A DNA stretch of 64,000 nt from assembly GCF_000744375.1 (NCBI RefSeq), contig NZ_JQLU01000005.1, positions 930,001 through 994,000 of the forward strand, in the 5' to 3' direction. Origin of the DNA: Carnobacterium gallinarum DSM 4847. GTDB lineage: Bacteria > Bacillota > Bacilli > Lactobacillales > Carnobacteriaceae. Below, piece after piece: positions 16,890 through 26,820 of this stretch. Position numbers and translations under genes: made by a program. The notes beneath the pieces are model-generated. The model saw nothing but the letters and a program-made list of their open reading frames with translations. It had not been told where the DNA came from and ran no database searches. Every line of letters begins with the position of its first letter. Position 1 is the stretch's first letter.

Positions 16890-19061
16890 CTAAATTAATT
16901 CAAAGCTTCCAACTTTTTCAGCCTGACTACTCCCACCAAGATACACGTTAAAGTTACCTAAATCCGCTTTAAAATCAAGGTTCCGCTGATAATAACACAA
17001 ATCTTCAAGTGTCAGATTGAACGTCACTACTTGAGACTCTCCTGCTTCTAGATAGATTTTTTCAAAGCGACGTAGCTCTTTAACAGGACGAGCGACTGTT
17101 GCAACTACATCTTCCAAATACAGTTGAACGGTCTCTTTGCCAGCGAGTTTCCCGGTATTTGTAACTGTCACCTCAAAAGTCAGTTGCTCCTGATATGTGA
17201 TTTTATGATGACTTTGTTTCACATTTGAGTAAGCAAATGTTGTATAACTTAAACCAAAACCAAAGTCATACAACGGTTCATTAGGAATATCTAAATAACG
17301 AGAAATGTATTTTTGCTCGTTATTGCCAACATGGGCGGGACGACCTGTTTTTAGATGGTTGTAATAAACGGGTACTTGTCCTGTTGTAACAGGAAAACTC
17401 ATCGGCAACTTTCCTGATGGACTAACGTTTCCACTCAAGACGTCAGCAATTCCAGTTCCTGCTTCAGTTCCAGGGAACCATGCCATCACTAAAGCTGTTG
17501 AATGAAAGGAAATATCACTTAAATCAAGTGGACGACCACCGAATACAACGGTAACTACTGGTTTTCCTAAGTCAGCCAGCTCGGCTAAAAACTGCTCTTG
17601 TTCTACCGGCAAACGAATCGTTGCTAAACTTGCCGCTTCCCCACTACTTTCAGAGCTTTCACCTAATGCCACAACGACAATATCAGCATCATGGGCAATT
17701 GTTCGACTTGCAGCTAGTTCTTCAGCCGTCACCTGTTGATTTTGCTGCCAACCGACACTTACAACATTCGGTAAAGCCATTTTTAATCCATCTGCTAAAT
17801 GGTGACTTTCTGTTTGCTCACCAATCCATGACCAAGCACCCAAGACATCCTGACTTTCAGCCAATGGACCTACAACTGCAATTTTTTGTTCTTTCCGTAA
17901 TGGCAATGCATAATTTTTATTTTTCAGTAGCACTACAGATTCTGCTGCTACTTCACGAGCTACACGACGATGATTGTCACTCATTGTTCTGAGTTTTTTG
18001 GTTGGAGCTACTGTCTTTAATCCACGGTAAGGATCTTCAAACAATCCTAAAGCATTTTTCAAATTCAACACCGCTAAAACAGCTGCATCAATTTGCTCTA
18101 TTTGAACGTGGTTTTCCATCACTAACGCTTCTAAATTCTGTAGATAACAGCTGGTCATCATTTCTAGATCCACTCCCGCTTGAATCGATTGATACGCAGC
18201 CTCCTTAGAATTCTCAGCAACACCATGATTAATTAGTTCGCCAACTGCGCCCCAATCTGAAATCACTAAACCAGTAAAACCCAAGTCTTTTCGTAGCACA
18301 TCTTGCATCAGCCATTGATTCCCTGTCGCTGGAATACCATCAACTGTATTAAAAGCGGTCATAACCAAAAGTACTCCCGCTTCAATTGCTGCCTGATAGG
18401 CTGGCAAATAATTCTGATATAACTCACGAACAGACGTATCCACCGTATTATATTCACGCCCCGCTTCTGCTGCTCCATAGGCCGCAAAGTGTTTCACACA
18501 TGCTGCTACTCGATCAAAATTCGTTGCTAACTCACCGTGTTCACCTTGATACCCTTTGACAAAAGCTCTAGCAAAATAACTATTTAAATACGCATCTTCT
18601 CCCGTACTTTCCATCACACGTCCCCATCGAGGATCACGAACTAAATCAACCATTGGAGAAAAAGTTACATGAACGCCTGCCTCACTAGCTTCAATCGCTG
18701 AAATCTCCGCAACTTTCTGAGCTAAATCAGCATTCCAAGTCGCCCCAATTGCTAATGGAATTGGAAAAATCGTACGATATCCATGAATCACATCTGCCAT
18801 AAAAACTAAAGGAATTCCTAAACGATTGGTTTTTAAATACGCCTCTTGAATCTTCATGACTTCTTCAGCGGTATGAGTTCCTAAAACAGAACCAATATTT
18901 TTTAAATCTTCTGCTTTCAAGCCCAATTCTGCCATTGGACCCGTAATTTCACCATCACTACTTGCCCCACTGAAAAACTGTGGCGTCAATTGAGTTAGCT
19001 GAGCAATTTTTTCAGTTAACGTCATTTCCTTAAGCAAATCCTCAATTTGTACTGTTTTCAT
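16890..19061 (-). CDS. bglX: GH3 beta-glucosidase/xylosidase
   Basis: 723 residues, cytosolic (no signal peptide). Order: N-terminal GH3 barrel, alpha/beta sandwich, C-terminal fibronectin III-like domain (residues about 620-715). The nucleophile is D269 in GFTGLVISDWGAVGE; DPRWGRVMESTGEDAYL and the KHFAAYG motif bind substrate. The acid/base glutamate is expected within GESSESSGEAAS. The enzyme should trim glucose (or similar) from the non-reducing end of beta-linked oligosaccharides imported by the ABC system encoded upstream in the same operon. Confidence 0.9.
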   Translation of the reverse strand: MKTVQIEDLLKEMTLTEKIAQLTQLTPQFFSGASSDGEITGPMAELGLKAEDLKNIGSVLGTHTAEEVMKIQEAYLKTNRLGIPLVFMADVIHGYRTIFPIPLAIGATWNADLAQKVAEISAIEASEAGVHVTFSPMVDLVRDPRWGRVMESTGEDAYLNSYFARAFVKGYQGEHGELATNFDRVAACVKHFAAYGAAEAGREYNTVDTSVRELYQNYLPAYQAAIEAGVLLVMTAFNTVDGIPATGNQWLMQDVLRKDLGFTGLVISDWGAVGELINHGVAENSKEAAYQSIQAGVDLEMMTSCYLQNLEALVMENHVQIEQIDAAVLAVLNLKNALGLFEDPYRGLKTVAPTKKLRTMSDNHRRVAREVAAESVVLLKNKNYALPLRKEQKIAVVGPLAESQDVLGAWSWIGEQTESHHLADGLKMALPNVVSVGWQQNQQVTAEELAASRTIAHDADIVVVALGESSESSGEAASLATIRLPVEQEQFLAELADLGKPVVTVVFGGRPLDLSDISFHSTALVMAWFPGTEAGTGIADVLSGNVSPSGKLPMSFPVTTGQVPVYYNHLKTGRPAHVGNNEQKYISRYLDIPNEPLYDFGFGLSYTTFAYSNVKQSHHKITYQEQLTFEVTVTNTGKLAGKETVQLYLEDVVATVARPVKELRRFEKIYLEAGESQVVTFNLTLEDLCYYQRNLDFKADLGNFNVYLGGSSQAEKVGSFELI

Positions 19062-19075
19062 CTGTTCCTCCTACT

Positions 19076-19978
19076 CTAATCTGCTTGTTTAATTTGATAA
19101 ACCGCTCCAATCAGACCAGCATTATTTCTAAATTCACATGGTAAAATCTGTGGTAATTTTACATTTTCCATATCACGATGTCCAGCTTTTAACTGATGCA
19201 TTCGTTGCTCTATTTCCAGAATAAAGGCTGGATTACTGCTGATAGCGCCACCGATTAAAATCACTTCTGGATCAAAAGAGGTAGCCAAATTAAACAGCCC
19301 TTGACTTAGTCGTTGATAGAAAATTTCAATTGTTTCCTTAGCATGCTGATCTCCATTTTCCGCTAAATCAAATACTTCTTTGCCATTTACAGTGCTTTCG
19401 CCGCCATCTTGATTCAGATATTTATTCACTATACCGCATTGAACGGAACCCGTTAAACTTAATGTCGCTAAGCGTGTATCTTGATTTTCAATTGGTTCCA
19501 CAACCATGAAACCAAATTCCCCAGCCATTGAATTCGCACCACGGAAAAGTTGATTGTTAATCACAATCGCTCCGCCAATTCCGGTGCCAACCGCTACACA
19601 TAAAAAATGTTTATACTTCTTGCCTGCACCCAACCATTTTTCAGCCAAAGCCGCACAATTAACATCATTTTCGACTGCTACTGGTAAACCTAACTTTTCT
19701 TCTAAAATATCTTTCAGATGAATGCCGTAAAAATCAAAAATAGCGCCACCTGTAATCATAAATCCATCTTCCGCAACAATCCCCGGCACACTTAAGCCCA
19801 CACCTTGAATGTCATAATCGTCTTGATAACCTTGTACTACTTCCGCAATGCTTGCAATAATCGCAGGACCATTTTGTGCAGTGGCAACTTTACCACTTGC
19901 TAAAATCTCGCCCACCTCTGTTACTAAACCATATTTTACATCTGTGCCACCTACATCAATACCTACATAATAATTCAA
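19076..19978 (-). CDS. ROK-family sugar kinase, BglK-like
   Basis: 300 residues. N-terminal phosphate loop YYVGIDVGGTDVKYG, ENDVNCAALAEKWLG with the catalytic aspartate, and GTGIGGAIV. The CxCGxxGC zinc motif of typical ROK glucokinases is missing, as in the beta-glucoside kinases of Klebsiella and Listeria. It probably phosphorylates glucose released by the neighbouring GH3 enzyme or the intact beta-glucoside. Which of the two cannot be decided by eye. Confidence 0.85.
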   Translation of the reverse strand: MNYYVGIDVGGTDVKYGLVTEVGEILASGKVATAQNGPAIIASIAEVVQGYQDDYDIQGVGLSVPGIVAEDGFMITGGAIFDFYGIHLKDILEEKLGLPVAVENDVNCAALAEKWLGAGKKYKHFLCVAVGTGIGGAIVINNQLFRGANSMAGEFGFMVVEPIENQDTRLATLSLTGSVQCGIVNKYLNQDGGESTVNGKEVFDLAENGDQHAKETIEIFYQRLSQGLFNLATSFDPEVILIGGAISSNPAFILEIEQRMHQLKAGHRDMENVKLPQILPCEFRNNAGLIGAVYQIKQAD

Positions 19979-20030
19979 ATGAATAAACTCCTTTTTTTTA
20001 ATCAGAAAAACTCAATTCAGCAAGCCTAGC

Positions 20031-20633
20031 CTAAACGACATCTAACGTCGAATCAATATTTTTTTCTACTATCACTAATTTCAATTCTTTCTGAACCAAT
20101 TTCAAATAAAACCACATTAAACCACTGAATAAAAACAACGCAGCAACTACTCCGATTGGCAACGTTCCTAACCAAACACAACCAACGATGACAACCGGAA
20201 AGAAAAAGGTCTTATGAAATGTTCCCAATGTAAAATAAAAACTACTTCTAAATAAATCCAAACCTCTGCCATCTGTGAATCCGAGTAAACTATAATTGTT
20301 TACGTTATACACTAAAACAAAACTTTGCATCACCAAACGAATGACTACATTACCCGGAACACCTTGTAATAAATTATTAAAACTGATTAAAAATAAAATT
20401 GAAACGATACTAAATGCCACTAAAGGTAAACTTCTCAGCCATGACTTCCGAAAATTAGCACTAAAATTAGCAACTATCGGTTGATCCATTTGCTTCACAC
20501 CAACTACTAAAGCTGTAAAAGAACCACCTAACGTGACCAAAGGGATCGAGAAAAGGATAAAAAGGACATTTAAACAAAACAGACGCATCACTACTTCACA
20601 AAATCGATAAAATCGGCTAGTTAAAGAAAACAT
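20031..20633 (-). CDS. YesL-like DUF624 membrane protein
   Basis: 200 residues with about five hydrophobic segments and the start FSLTSRFYRFCEVVMRLFCLN, which matches the DUF624/YesL family. These proteins are commonly encoded inside CUT1 sugar-importer operons next to the binding protein; their role is unknown, perhaps in transporter assembly or signalling. Here it lies between the binding protein and the ROK kinase. Confidence 0.8.
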   Translation of the reverse strand: MFSLTSRFYRFCEVVMRLFCLNVLFILFSIPLVTLGGSFTALVVGVKQMDQPIVANFSANFRKSWLRSLPLVAFSIVSILFLISFNNLLQGVPGNVVIRLVMQSFVLVYNVNNYSLLGFTDGRGLDLFRSSFYFTLGTFHKTFFFPVVIVGCVWLGTLPIGVVAALFLFSGLMWFYLKLVQKELKLVIVEKNIDSTLDVV

Positions 20634-20660
20634 TTTATCCCTCCACTCTCACTCTATTAG

Positions 20661-22307
20661 TTATTTTAACCGTTCATTATTTGCTTTGATGGCTTCATTT
20701 CGTGTGTCGGTAATTTCTTTCCAGCCATTATTATCACGAGTCGCCATAAAATCAGTCCAGGCTTTTTCGCCAATTTTCTTATCCTTTGCTTGAATAAACG
20801 CAACAATCGCTTGAACTCGATCTGTATTCATTGTCGTTAAATCTCGTGCCATTCTAGTTCCAGCCACTGGATCGATGTTCTCTGTCTCAAAACGAGGTTC
20901 CAGCTTATCACTTGACCAAGCAACAATGTCCTTAATCGAAGCAGAAGGTTCATTCCCTTTTCCTTGAGCAAATGACGAATCCGCAACAAACCAATACGTA
21001 TCTGTTCCAATCTCTTTATTAAAAGCAGCAAAGTCATTGTTCTTCAAATCTAAGATTTCCTTCGTTAAAACAGCCTTGTCATCAACTAAATTATACGTTT
21101 CGCCTTCAATTCCAAAAGATTGCACCATGTTGCCATATTCACTTGCTAAATAGGTAATGATTTCCATCGCCTTTTGTGGTTCTTTCGTTTCTTTCGTAAC
21201 AAAAGTATTCGTCCAACCACTAATCCCACCACCGTTAAAGAAAGAAGGTTTTCCATTGCTATTTTTTGGTCCATCAATCGCAATATATTCTTCGGCTGGA
21301 TTACGTTTATTGTTATCCGATAAGAATTCAGATAACCCAACAACATTGGTATGCATATAAGCAAAATAAGCACCTTGTTGTAATTTTTCTTTGATTGTAT
21401 TGTCGTTGTCAGAGAATTGGTCATTGGAAATATAACCACTTGCATACGCTTGACGCAAGATATCTAACCATTTCATATATTCTGGATCTCGATCACGGTC
21501 ATTGATTTCTCCATCAATAGTTAGAGGAATCCCTAAAAAGTCTTGCAAATTCCCACCAAATGCACCATCACCGCCATTGGCAATATCCATCGCTGTTCCT
21601 GAAAATTGAATCATATCTGCGCCATCATCTGTTTTTGGTTGTTGAACTTTCGCTAGTTCCAACGCTTTCAAGAAACCCTCCGGCGTAGACATATCTGGCT
21701 TACCAATTGCTTCATAAATATCTTTACGAACAATTAAAGCTTGATCGCCTTTCACATTACCTGCATCATAATCTGCCTGAGTCACTGAAAAACTTGGATA
21801 CGTATAAATTTGTCCATCGTCTTTTGTATACCATTTCAGCGTATCTTTTTTAGCTGCATTCTCTAGAAAATAAGGATCATATTTTTCAGCCAGTGTACTC
21901 AATGGAATAGCAAATTTTTCAGCATCTTGCGCCACCTTCAACTGACGGTCAAACGTCATAATATCTGGTAAATCCCCTGAAGCCATCATTGTATTCAACT
22001 TTTCATCATTTCCCACAATAAATTCTACGTTGATATTCATATCTTCTTTAATTTTTCGAGTCACAACATCCTTACCCCAGCCAGCTGGAGCGTACCAATC
22101 AAAGTTAACATACCATTTAATTGTCGCTTCTTGGTCTGTATCTTTTTGCCAACTTGGTACCTCTTTATCTGGTTTAAAGCGAGCTTCTGGCAAATCTACT
22201 CCTTTTCCAGCACTCTTCTTGTCTCCACTTGAACCACATGCTGCCAATCCTAAAACTGCTACCCCACATAACAAACCCAACATTAATTTTTTTGTCGTCT
22301 TTTTCAT
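20661..22307 (-). CDS. Large sugar-binding lipoprotein, LplA type
   Basis: 548 residues, longer than usual binding proteins, as in the LplA/YtcQ subgroup. The signal ends in a lipobox (GLAACG) followed by a Ser/Lys linker. Extracellular two-domain fold with ATIKWYVNFDWYAP near residue 65. AAAGGAG precedes the ATG. It should deliver beta-linked oligosaccharides to the two permeases encoded just upstream. Confidence 0.88.
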   Translation of the reverse strand: MKKTTKKLMLGLLCGVAVLGLAACGSSGDKKSAGKGVDLPEARFKPDKEVPSWQKDTDQEATIKWYVNFDWYAPAGWGKDVVTRKIKEDMNINVEFIVGNDEKLNTMMASGDLPDIMTFDRQLKVAQDAEKFAIPLSTLAEKYDPYFLENAAKKDTLKWYTKDDGQIYTYPSFSVTQADYDAGNVKGDQALIVRKDIYEAIGKPDMSTPEGFLKALELAKVQQPKTDDGADMIQFSGTAMDIANGGDGAFGGNLQDFLGIPLTIDGEINDRDRDPEYMKWLDILRQAYASGYISNDQFSDNDNTIKEKLQQGAYFAYMHTNVVGLSEFLSDNNKRNPAEEYIAIDGPKNSNGKPSFFNGGGISGWTNTFVTKETKEPQKAMEIITYLASEYGNMVQSFGIEGETYNLVDDKAVLTKEILDLKNNDFAAFNKEIGTDTYWFVADSSFAQGKGNEPSASIKDIVAWSSDKLEPRFETENIDPVAGTRMARDLTTMNTDRVQAIVAFIQAKDKKIGEKAWTDFMATRDNNGWKEITDTRNEAIKANNERLK

Positions 22308-22328
22308 TTTAACGTCTCCTTTTAGTTG

Positions 22329-23204
22329 TTATTCTTTAACCGAACCAATCATCATACCTTTAATAAAATATTTTTGTAAAAATGGATAAACAATGACTAC
22401 TGGAACTGTCGTAACGACCATCGTTGCTAACTGTAAAGATTGAGAAGTTGTTTCTCGAATGACATTTGTCCCTGATGCCACTGATGGCGATAGATTTTCA
22501 GAAACTAAACGATACAGTAACATTTGTACAGGATATAACGTTCGATCATCCACATAAATATTCGCTGTCATATAATCATTCCATTGAAAAACGCCATGAA
22601 ATAAAGCAATCGTTGCTAAAATCGGTAACGACAACGGTAAAATAATCCGGATAAAAATGCCTAATGGATGCGCTCCATCTATTTCAGCAGACTCTTCAAG
22701 AGACGCCGGAATATTCCGGAAAAAATTCATCATAATAATCATGTCATAAAAAGAAAATAGCACGGGGATAATATATACCCAAAAATTATTCAATAAACCT
22801 AACTGGCGATACAATAGAAAAGTTGGAATCATCCCACCACTAAAAAACATGGTCACAATCCCCATCTTCATATAAATATTCCGTCCAATTAACTGCTGTT
22901 TTGAAATACCATATGCCATAATTCCAGTAAATAAAGTATGTCCTACTACACCAATTACTGTTTTAGCAACTGAAATCCCAAAAGCACGATAAATCTGAGT
23001 ATCCTCAAAAACCGTTTTATAACTCTCTAAAGAGAAATTCCTTGGCCAAAAATAAATGCCACCTCGTAATGCATCTTTCGCATCATTAAAAGAAAGGGCC
23101 ACAATATTCCATAACGGCAATGCTATAATAGCCACGAAAAAAATCATAAAGGCTACGTTAATAAAATTGAAAACTTTCTCATCTGTTAGCTTTTTCATCT
23201 CCAT
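22329..23204 (-). CDS. ABC permease, LplC/YtcP type
   Basis: 291 residues, six predicted membrane helices, EAA loop ESAEIDGAHPLGIFIRIILP. Pairs with the next permease; the gene order permease-permease-binding protein-YesL is that of LplB/LplC-type importers. The ATPase is again absent from the cluster. Confidence 0.9.
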   Translation of the reverse strand: MEMKKLTDEKVFNFINVAFMIFFVAIIALPLWNIVALSFNDAKDALRGGIYFWPRNFSLESYKTVFEDTQIYRAFGISVAKTVIGVVGHTLFTGIMAYGISKQQLIGRNIYMKMGIVTMFFSGGMIPTFLLYRQLGLLNNFWVYIIPVLFSFYDMIIMMNFFRNIPASLEESAEIDGAHPLGIFIRIILPLSLPILATIALFHGVFQWNDYMTANIYVDDRTLYPVQMLLYRLVSENLSPSVASGTNVIRETTSQSLQLATMVVTTVPVVIVYPFLQKYFIKGMMIGSVKE

Positions 23205-23212
23205 AAACCTCC

Positions 23213-24115
23213 TTAGAATACTGATGTATCACTGATTTTTTTCGTAGCATAGTGACTTGCCACAACTAAAACTAGTGAAACGACTGATGTAAATAGCCCT
23301 ACCGCTGTTGAATAAGAAAAGTCTCCTTGTTGAATCCCTAATTTGAATACATACGAATTAATTACTTCGCTGGCTGAGTAGTTGACGGGATTCTGTAGCA
23401 CCAACGTTTGATCCAGGTTAGAATTTAATAAGCCACCTACAGCTAAAACTAAGGTTAATGCGATAATATTACGAATTGATGGAATCGTAATTTTAATAAT
23501 TTGTTGAAATTTTGAAGCTCCATCCATTTTGGCGGCTTCATATAATGCCGGATTAATCCCTGTCATTGCCGCAATATAAAGAATCGTATTCCAACCAACC
23601 TCTTTCCAAACGTCCGAAATCACAGCAATTCCCCAATAATAATTAGGCTTTGTCAAAAAAGCAATCGGCTCTTTAATGATAGATGCATCCATCAATAAAT
23701 TATTCACCAATCCACTGTCAGATAGCCAAGAAATAAACATGCCGCCTAAAATTACCCACGATAAAAAATGTGGCAAATATGAGACTGTTTGAACCATTTT
23801 TTTGAATTTTGCATTGAACAACTCATTCACTAATACCGCTAAAAGAATCGCTAATGGAAAACCAATGATTAATTTGAAAAAGCTAATGCCAAATGTATTT
23901 TTAACGACTAACCAAAACTTGGGATCAGAAAAGAACTCCTTAAAGTAATCCAAACCTACCCACGGCGCATTACCAATCGTATCTAATACCGAATAATCTT
24001 TAAATGCAATAATAATGCCATACATTGGCACAAAATTAAAAATAATCATAAAAATAACACTAGGAAGTACCATTGCTTGATAAAAAGATTGCTTCTTTAA
24101 TTTTTTCCAAAACAC
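23213..24115 (-). CDS. ABC permease, LplB type
   Basis: About 300 residues, six membrane helices, EAA loop EAAKMDGASKFQQIIKITIP. The start chosen is GTG at 24115 (MFWKKLKKQSFYQAM) because AGGGGTG lies seven bases upstream; the ATG at 24151 adds 12 residues with no ribosome site. First gene of the GH3 operon, divergent from the RpiR regulator. Confidence 0.88.
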   Translation of the reverse strand: MFWKKLKKQSFYQAMVLPSVIFMIIFNFVPMYGIIIAFKDYSVLDTIGNAPWVGLDYFKEFFSDPKFWLVVKNTFGISFFKLIIGFPLAILLAVLVNELFNAKFKKMVQTVSYLPHFLSWVILGGMFISWLSDSGLVNNLLMDASIIKEPIAFLTKPNYYWGIAVISDVWKEVGWNTILYIAAMTGINPALYEAAKMDGASKFQQIIKITIPSIRNIIALTLVLAVGGLLNSNLDQTLVLQNPVNYSASEVINSYVFKLGIQQGDFSYSTAVGLFTSVVSLVLVVASHYATKKISDTSVF

Positions 24116-24162
24116 GTATTTCACCCCTTTTTCATTACAAACCAAAACCATTCATTTAATGC

Positions 24163-24199
24163 ATTATCCTTTCATAAAAACAAAAAGTAACCGCTATCA
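24163..24199 (-). promoter_or_regulatory. Candidate promoter and cre-like box of the GH3/ABC operon
   Basis: Minus strand TTACTT (24185-24190), 16-bp spacer, GATAAT (24163-24168). A cre-like word, TGATAGCGGTTACT on the minus strand at 24186-24199, overlaps the -35 box and misses the consensus at one internal position. Confidence 0.45.
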
Positions 24200-24258
24200 C
24201 TATTTCAATATAGACATTCTTGATAGGATAGTAAATACCTTCTCACTAGATAGGAAAG

Positions 24259-24305
24259 TGTTCCAACTTTATGTTTTTTGTTCCAAAATAAAACAATATG
24301 TTTTA
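24259..24305. promoter_or_regulatory. Candidate RpiR binding sites: direct repeat and dyad
   Basis: TGTTCCA occurs at 24259-24265 and 24279-24285, exactly 20 bp apart (about two helix turns). Right after, 24289-24305 is a TAAAACA / TGTTTTA dyad with a three-base centre. All lie between the divergent operon promoter and the regulator start. Confidence 0.45.
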
Positions 24306-24335
24306 TACTAAGACTACATGAAAAGGAGTGAGGCA

Positions 24336-25094
24336 ATGTTTGAACCAGAAATCGTGAAGACATATAACGATTTAGATCGCACAGTTTATAATTATGTTAT
24401 CAACAATATCCATAAGGTAACTCTAATGCGTATTCGAGATTTATCTGAATTTACTCATGTAAGCACAACCTCTATTTTGCGTTTTTGCAAGAAAAATGAG
24501 TGCAACGGTTTTTCTGAATTTAAATACAAATTAAAACAATACATTACTCAACAAGAAGAAATTCAACTTTATCACTACAATGATGTTCATGAGCATATTG
24601 ATTTTTTGAAAAAAGCTCAATCGGAACATTTTAATCAAGCGATTACCGATATTTGTCAGGTGATTGCGACTACCCAAAATGTATTATTAATCGGCATCGG
24701 GACTTCAGGAATTATGGCAGAATATGGTGCTCGTTTCTTTTCTACCCTAGGTATGCTATCGCATTTTATTAATGATCCTTATATGCCTGTCTATAATTAC
24801 GACCGTGAAAGTACAGTGATTTTAATTTCCAATTCTGGCGAGACGACCGAACTAATTAATATCGCTCAAGCCTTTAAAAAAAGTCCCAGCAAAGTGGTTT
24901 CAATTACTAATACTGCAAGTTCAACAATTGCCAAGATGTCAGATTATAATATTAGTACTTATATCAACGTTGATCGTCAAGGCTCCGTCAATTTGGCTTC
25001 AAATATTTCTATTATGTATATTTTAGAATCACTTGCTAAGCAAACAAGCGATATTCGCACAAGTCATCAATTAAAAGGTGAGCGCTTACGTTAG
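24336..25094 (+). CDS. RpiR-family transcriptional regulator
   Basis: 252 residues. The start chosen is ATG at 24336 (MFEPEIVKTYND) with AAGGAG nine bases upstream; the ATG at 24318 overlaps that ribosome site. N-terminal HTH_6 domain (RIRDLSEFTHVSTTSILRFC) and a C-terminal SIS sugar-phosphate domain (LLIGIGTSGIMAEYGARF, VILISNSGETTELI). Divergent from the GH3/ABC operon, which it likely controls in response to a phosphorylated sugar made by the ROK kinase. Confidence 0.88.
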   Translation: MFEPEIVKTYNDLDRTVYNYVINNIHKVTLMRIRDLSEFTHVSTTSILRFCKKNECNGFSEFKYKLKQYITQQEEIQLYHYNDVHEHIDFLKKAQSEHFNQAITDICQVIATTQNVLLIGIGTSGIMAEYGARFFSTLGMLSHFINDPYMPVYNYDRESTVILISNSGETTELINIAQAFKKSPSKVVSITNTASSTIAKMSDYNISTYINVDRQGSVNLASNISIMYILESLAKQTSDIRTSHQLKGERLR

Positions 25095-25193
25095 AGATAG
25101 ATCTAAAACTTATTTATCTCATACAATTAATGGAAATTCGATAGGTATAATCGTCCAAATTAAACTGATCTTCTCCATCCTGAAACAACAACA

Positions 25194-25238
25194 AAAAGTT
25201 CTGCCAAAGTTTACATGATACTTTGGTAGAACTTTTTA
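25194..25238. terminator. Bidirectional terminator after rpiR-like gene and AlbA gene
   Basis: AAAAAGTTCTGCCAAAGT / ACTTTGGTAGAACTTTTT with one mismatch, between converging genes. Confidence 0.88.
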
Positions 25239-25240
25239 CT

Positions 25241-26698
25241 TTATAATTCGACATCCTCTATAAAAATATAGTATTGCAAAGGGTCTGTTTGTGAATTTGC
25301 TACATTCTTTAAGATTCCATTTGCAACTAGCTTATCTAATATTTTTCTAGAAGTATTTGGACTTTTATCTAAAATAACCGCCAATTCAGATGTACGCACC
25401 TTTCCCTTATTGTAAATAACCGATAGCGCCCGTTGTTCATCTAGACTTAATTGCTCCCACTCAACATTCGTCTTTGTTTCAATGCTTTCCGACTGTCGAA
25501 TACGCCTAATATAAATATTGTTCTTAAGTGTTAGCTTCACTGTATTATTCTTTTCCTCAAATACCGGATCATCCAGAAAAAAAGTTTCCATTTCATTGTA
25601 CATTCGATCTACACCTTCACCAAATTCTCGAACCCAACCAAATTCATTCATTGTTCGAGCAATTACAGGATTTTTAGAAAAATGAACATCCCTTATATTT
25701 TTAGGGTTTACGATGGATGGAAAATTCCCCGGACTTTGAATTTCTAATCTATCTTCAAACATCATGATCCGAATGTCATCACCACTTATATTATAAGACC
25801 TATGTATCAGAGCATTAACTATCCCTTCAATCCAAGCATCCTCAGGATATTCAGAAACTTTTTCAAATTTACCAGATTTAATGCTTAAAAAATTAAACTC
25901 TCTTAGCTGAGCTTTAACCACATCAATCGCCTTTTTAATCAAACTAGGTATCGGTCCCTCAATCGTTATGTTTTTAATAACATTCATCTTCGTACCTGTC
26001 TGTGCTAAATTTCCATCATATCTAATAAAACGAACTTTTGCGTTAGGTAGAAAGACTGTTGGATAGTTGCAAAAAAGAGCAATGGCAGCATTATTTAACA
26101 GATAGTCAGTCCCGTTTATTCTTTTAGCTAAACCTCTAGAAAAAAGCAAGTTCCAAATATCTTCTTTTTCATATTGATGAATTTCTTTAAATTTTGTTAT
26201 CAATTCCTCATCTAAATCGCTTAGAAGGCAGTCATTACTAGGCTCTATTTCAAAACTAAGCCCACCTCGTTCATATTCCAGTTGCTTTCTTTGCTCAAAA
26301 TCTATTTCTTTCGTTTCATCTCCAATGCGAATAAAAACTTTATCTTTAGTTGTAGCGTAAACTTTATCTTCACTTGGATGTACTTCTAGTAGGATAACTT
26401 CATCTTTTTCGCCATTCTCTTTTTCAACTACCCTTCTTGCAGAATACACAGCTAGTCTAGGTATACAATGATCGTAACCAGCCTGAATAAAATCGTTTAT
26501 TTTTATTTCTCCTAACCCTTTGATTCCAGTAAATTTTTTATCCGTTATCCCAATTGCTACAACGCCCCCATTAGTATTCGCAAAGGCTACTAAAATTTCT
26601 GCTAATTTTTTTAGTTCGATTTTCCCTGATTTTCTATCAAAGCAAACATTTTCTGATTTAATTAACAAGCTTTCTACATCGACTTTATCTATATTCAT
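25241..26698 (-). CDS. AlbA/Schlafen-type ATP-binding regulator with C-terminal HTH
   Basis: 485 residues. An AlbA_2 domain (residues about 10-130; EILVAFANTNGGVVAIGITD) is followed by a linker, a HATPase_c_4-like region (residues about 270-390; EGIVNALIHRSYNISGDDIRI) and a C-terminal winged helix (LSVIYNKGKVRTSELAVILD). Proteins of this layout are putative transcriptional regulators, often near mobile or defence genes; none has a firm function that I can assign here. AGGAGG is seven bases before the ATG. It stands alone between a terminator and the minisatellite; a TATAAT box at 26722-26727 (minus) may start it. Confidence 0.82.
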   Translation of the reverse strand: MNIDKVDVESLLIKSENVCFDRKSGKIELKKLAEILVAFANTNGGVVAIGITDKKFTGIKGLGEIKINDFIQAGYDHCIPRLAVYSARRVVEKENGEKDEVILLEVHPSEDKVYATTKDKVFIRIGDETKEIDFEQRKQLEYERGGLSFEIEPSNDCLLSDLDEELITKFKEIHQYEKEDIWNLLFSRGLAKRINGTDYLLNNAAIALFCNYPTVFLPNAKVRFIRYDGNLAQTGTKMNVIKNITIEGPIPSLIKKAIDVVKAQLREFNFLSIKSGKFEKVSEYPEDAWIEGIVNALIHRSYNISGDDIRIMMFEDRLEIQSPGNFPSIVNPKNIRDVHFSKNPVIARTMNEFGWVREFGEGVDRMYNEMETFFLDDPVFEEKNNTVKLTLKNNIYIRRIRQSESIETKTNVEWEQLSLDEQRALSVIYNKGKVRTSELAVILDKSPNTSRKILDKLVANGILKNVANSQTDPLQYYIFIEDVEL

Positions 26699-26820
26699 AT
26701 TGGCCTCCTAATAACACTAGTATTATAAACGTACTTCTATATTAATATAATTTAGATTGTTAAGCGAGGATTAATTTTTTAACTCTACCCTTTTCAACTA
26801 AAGCTTCGTACTATTTCACT

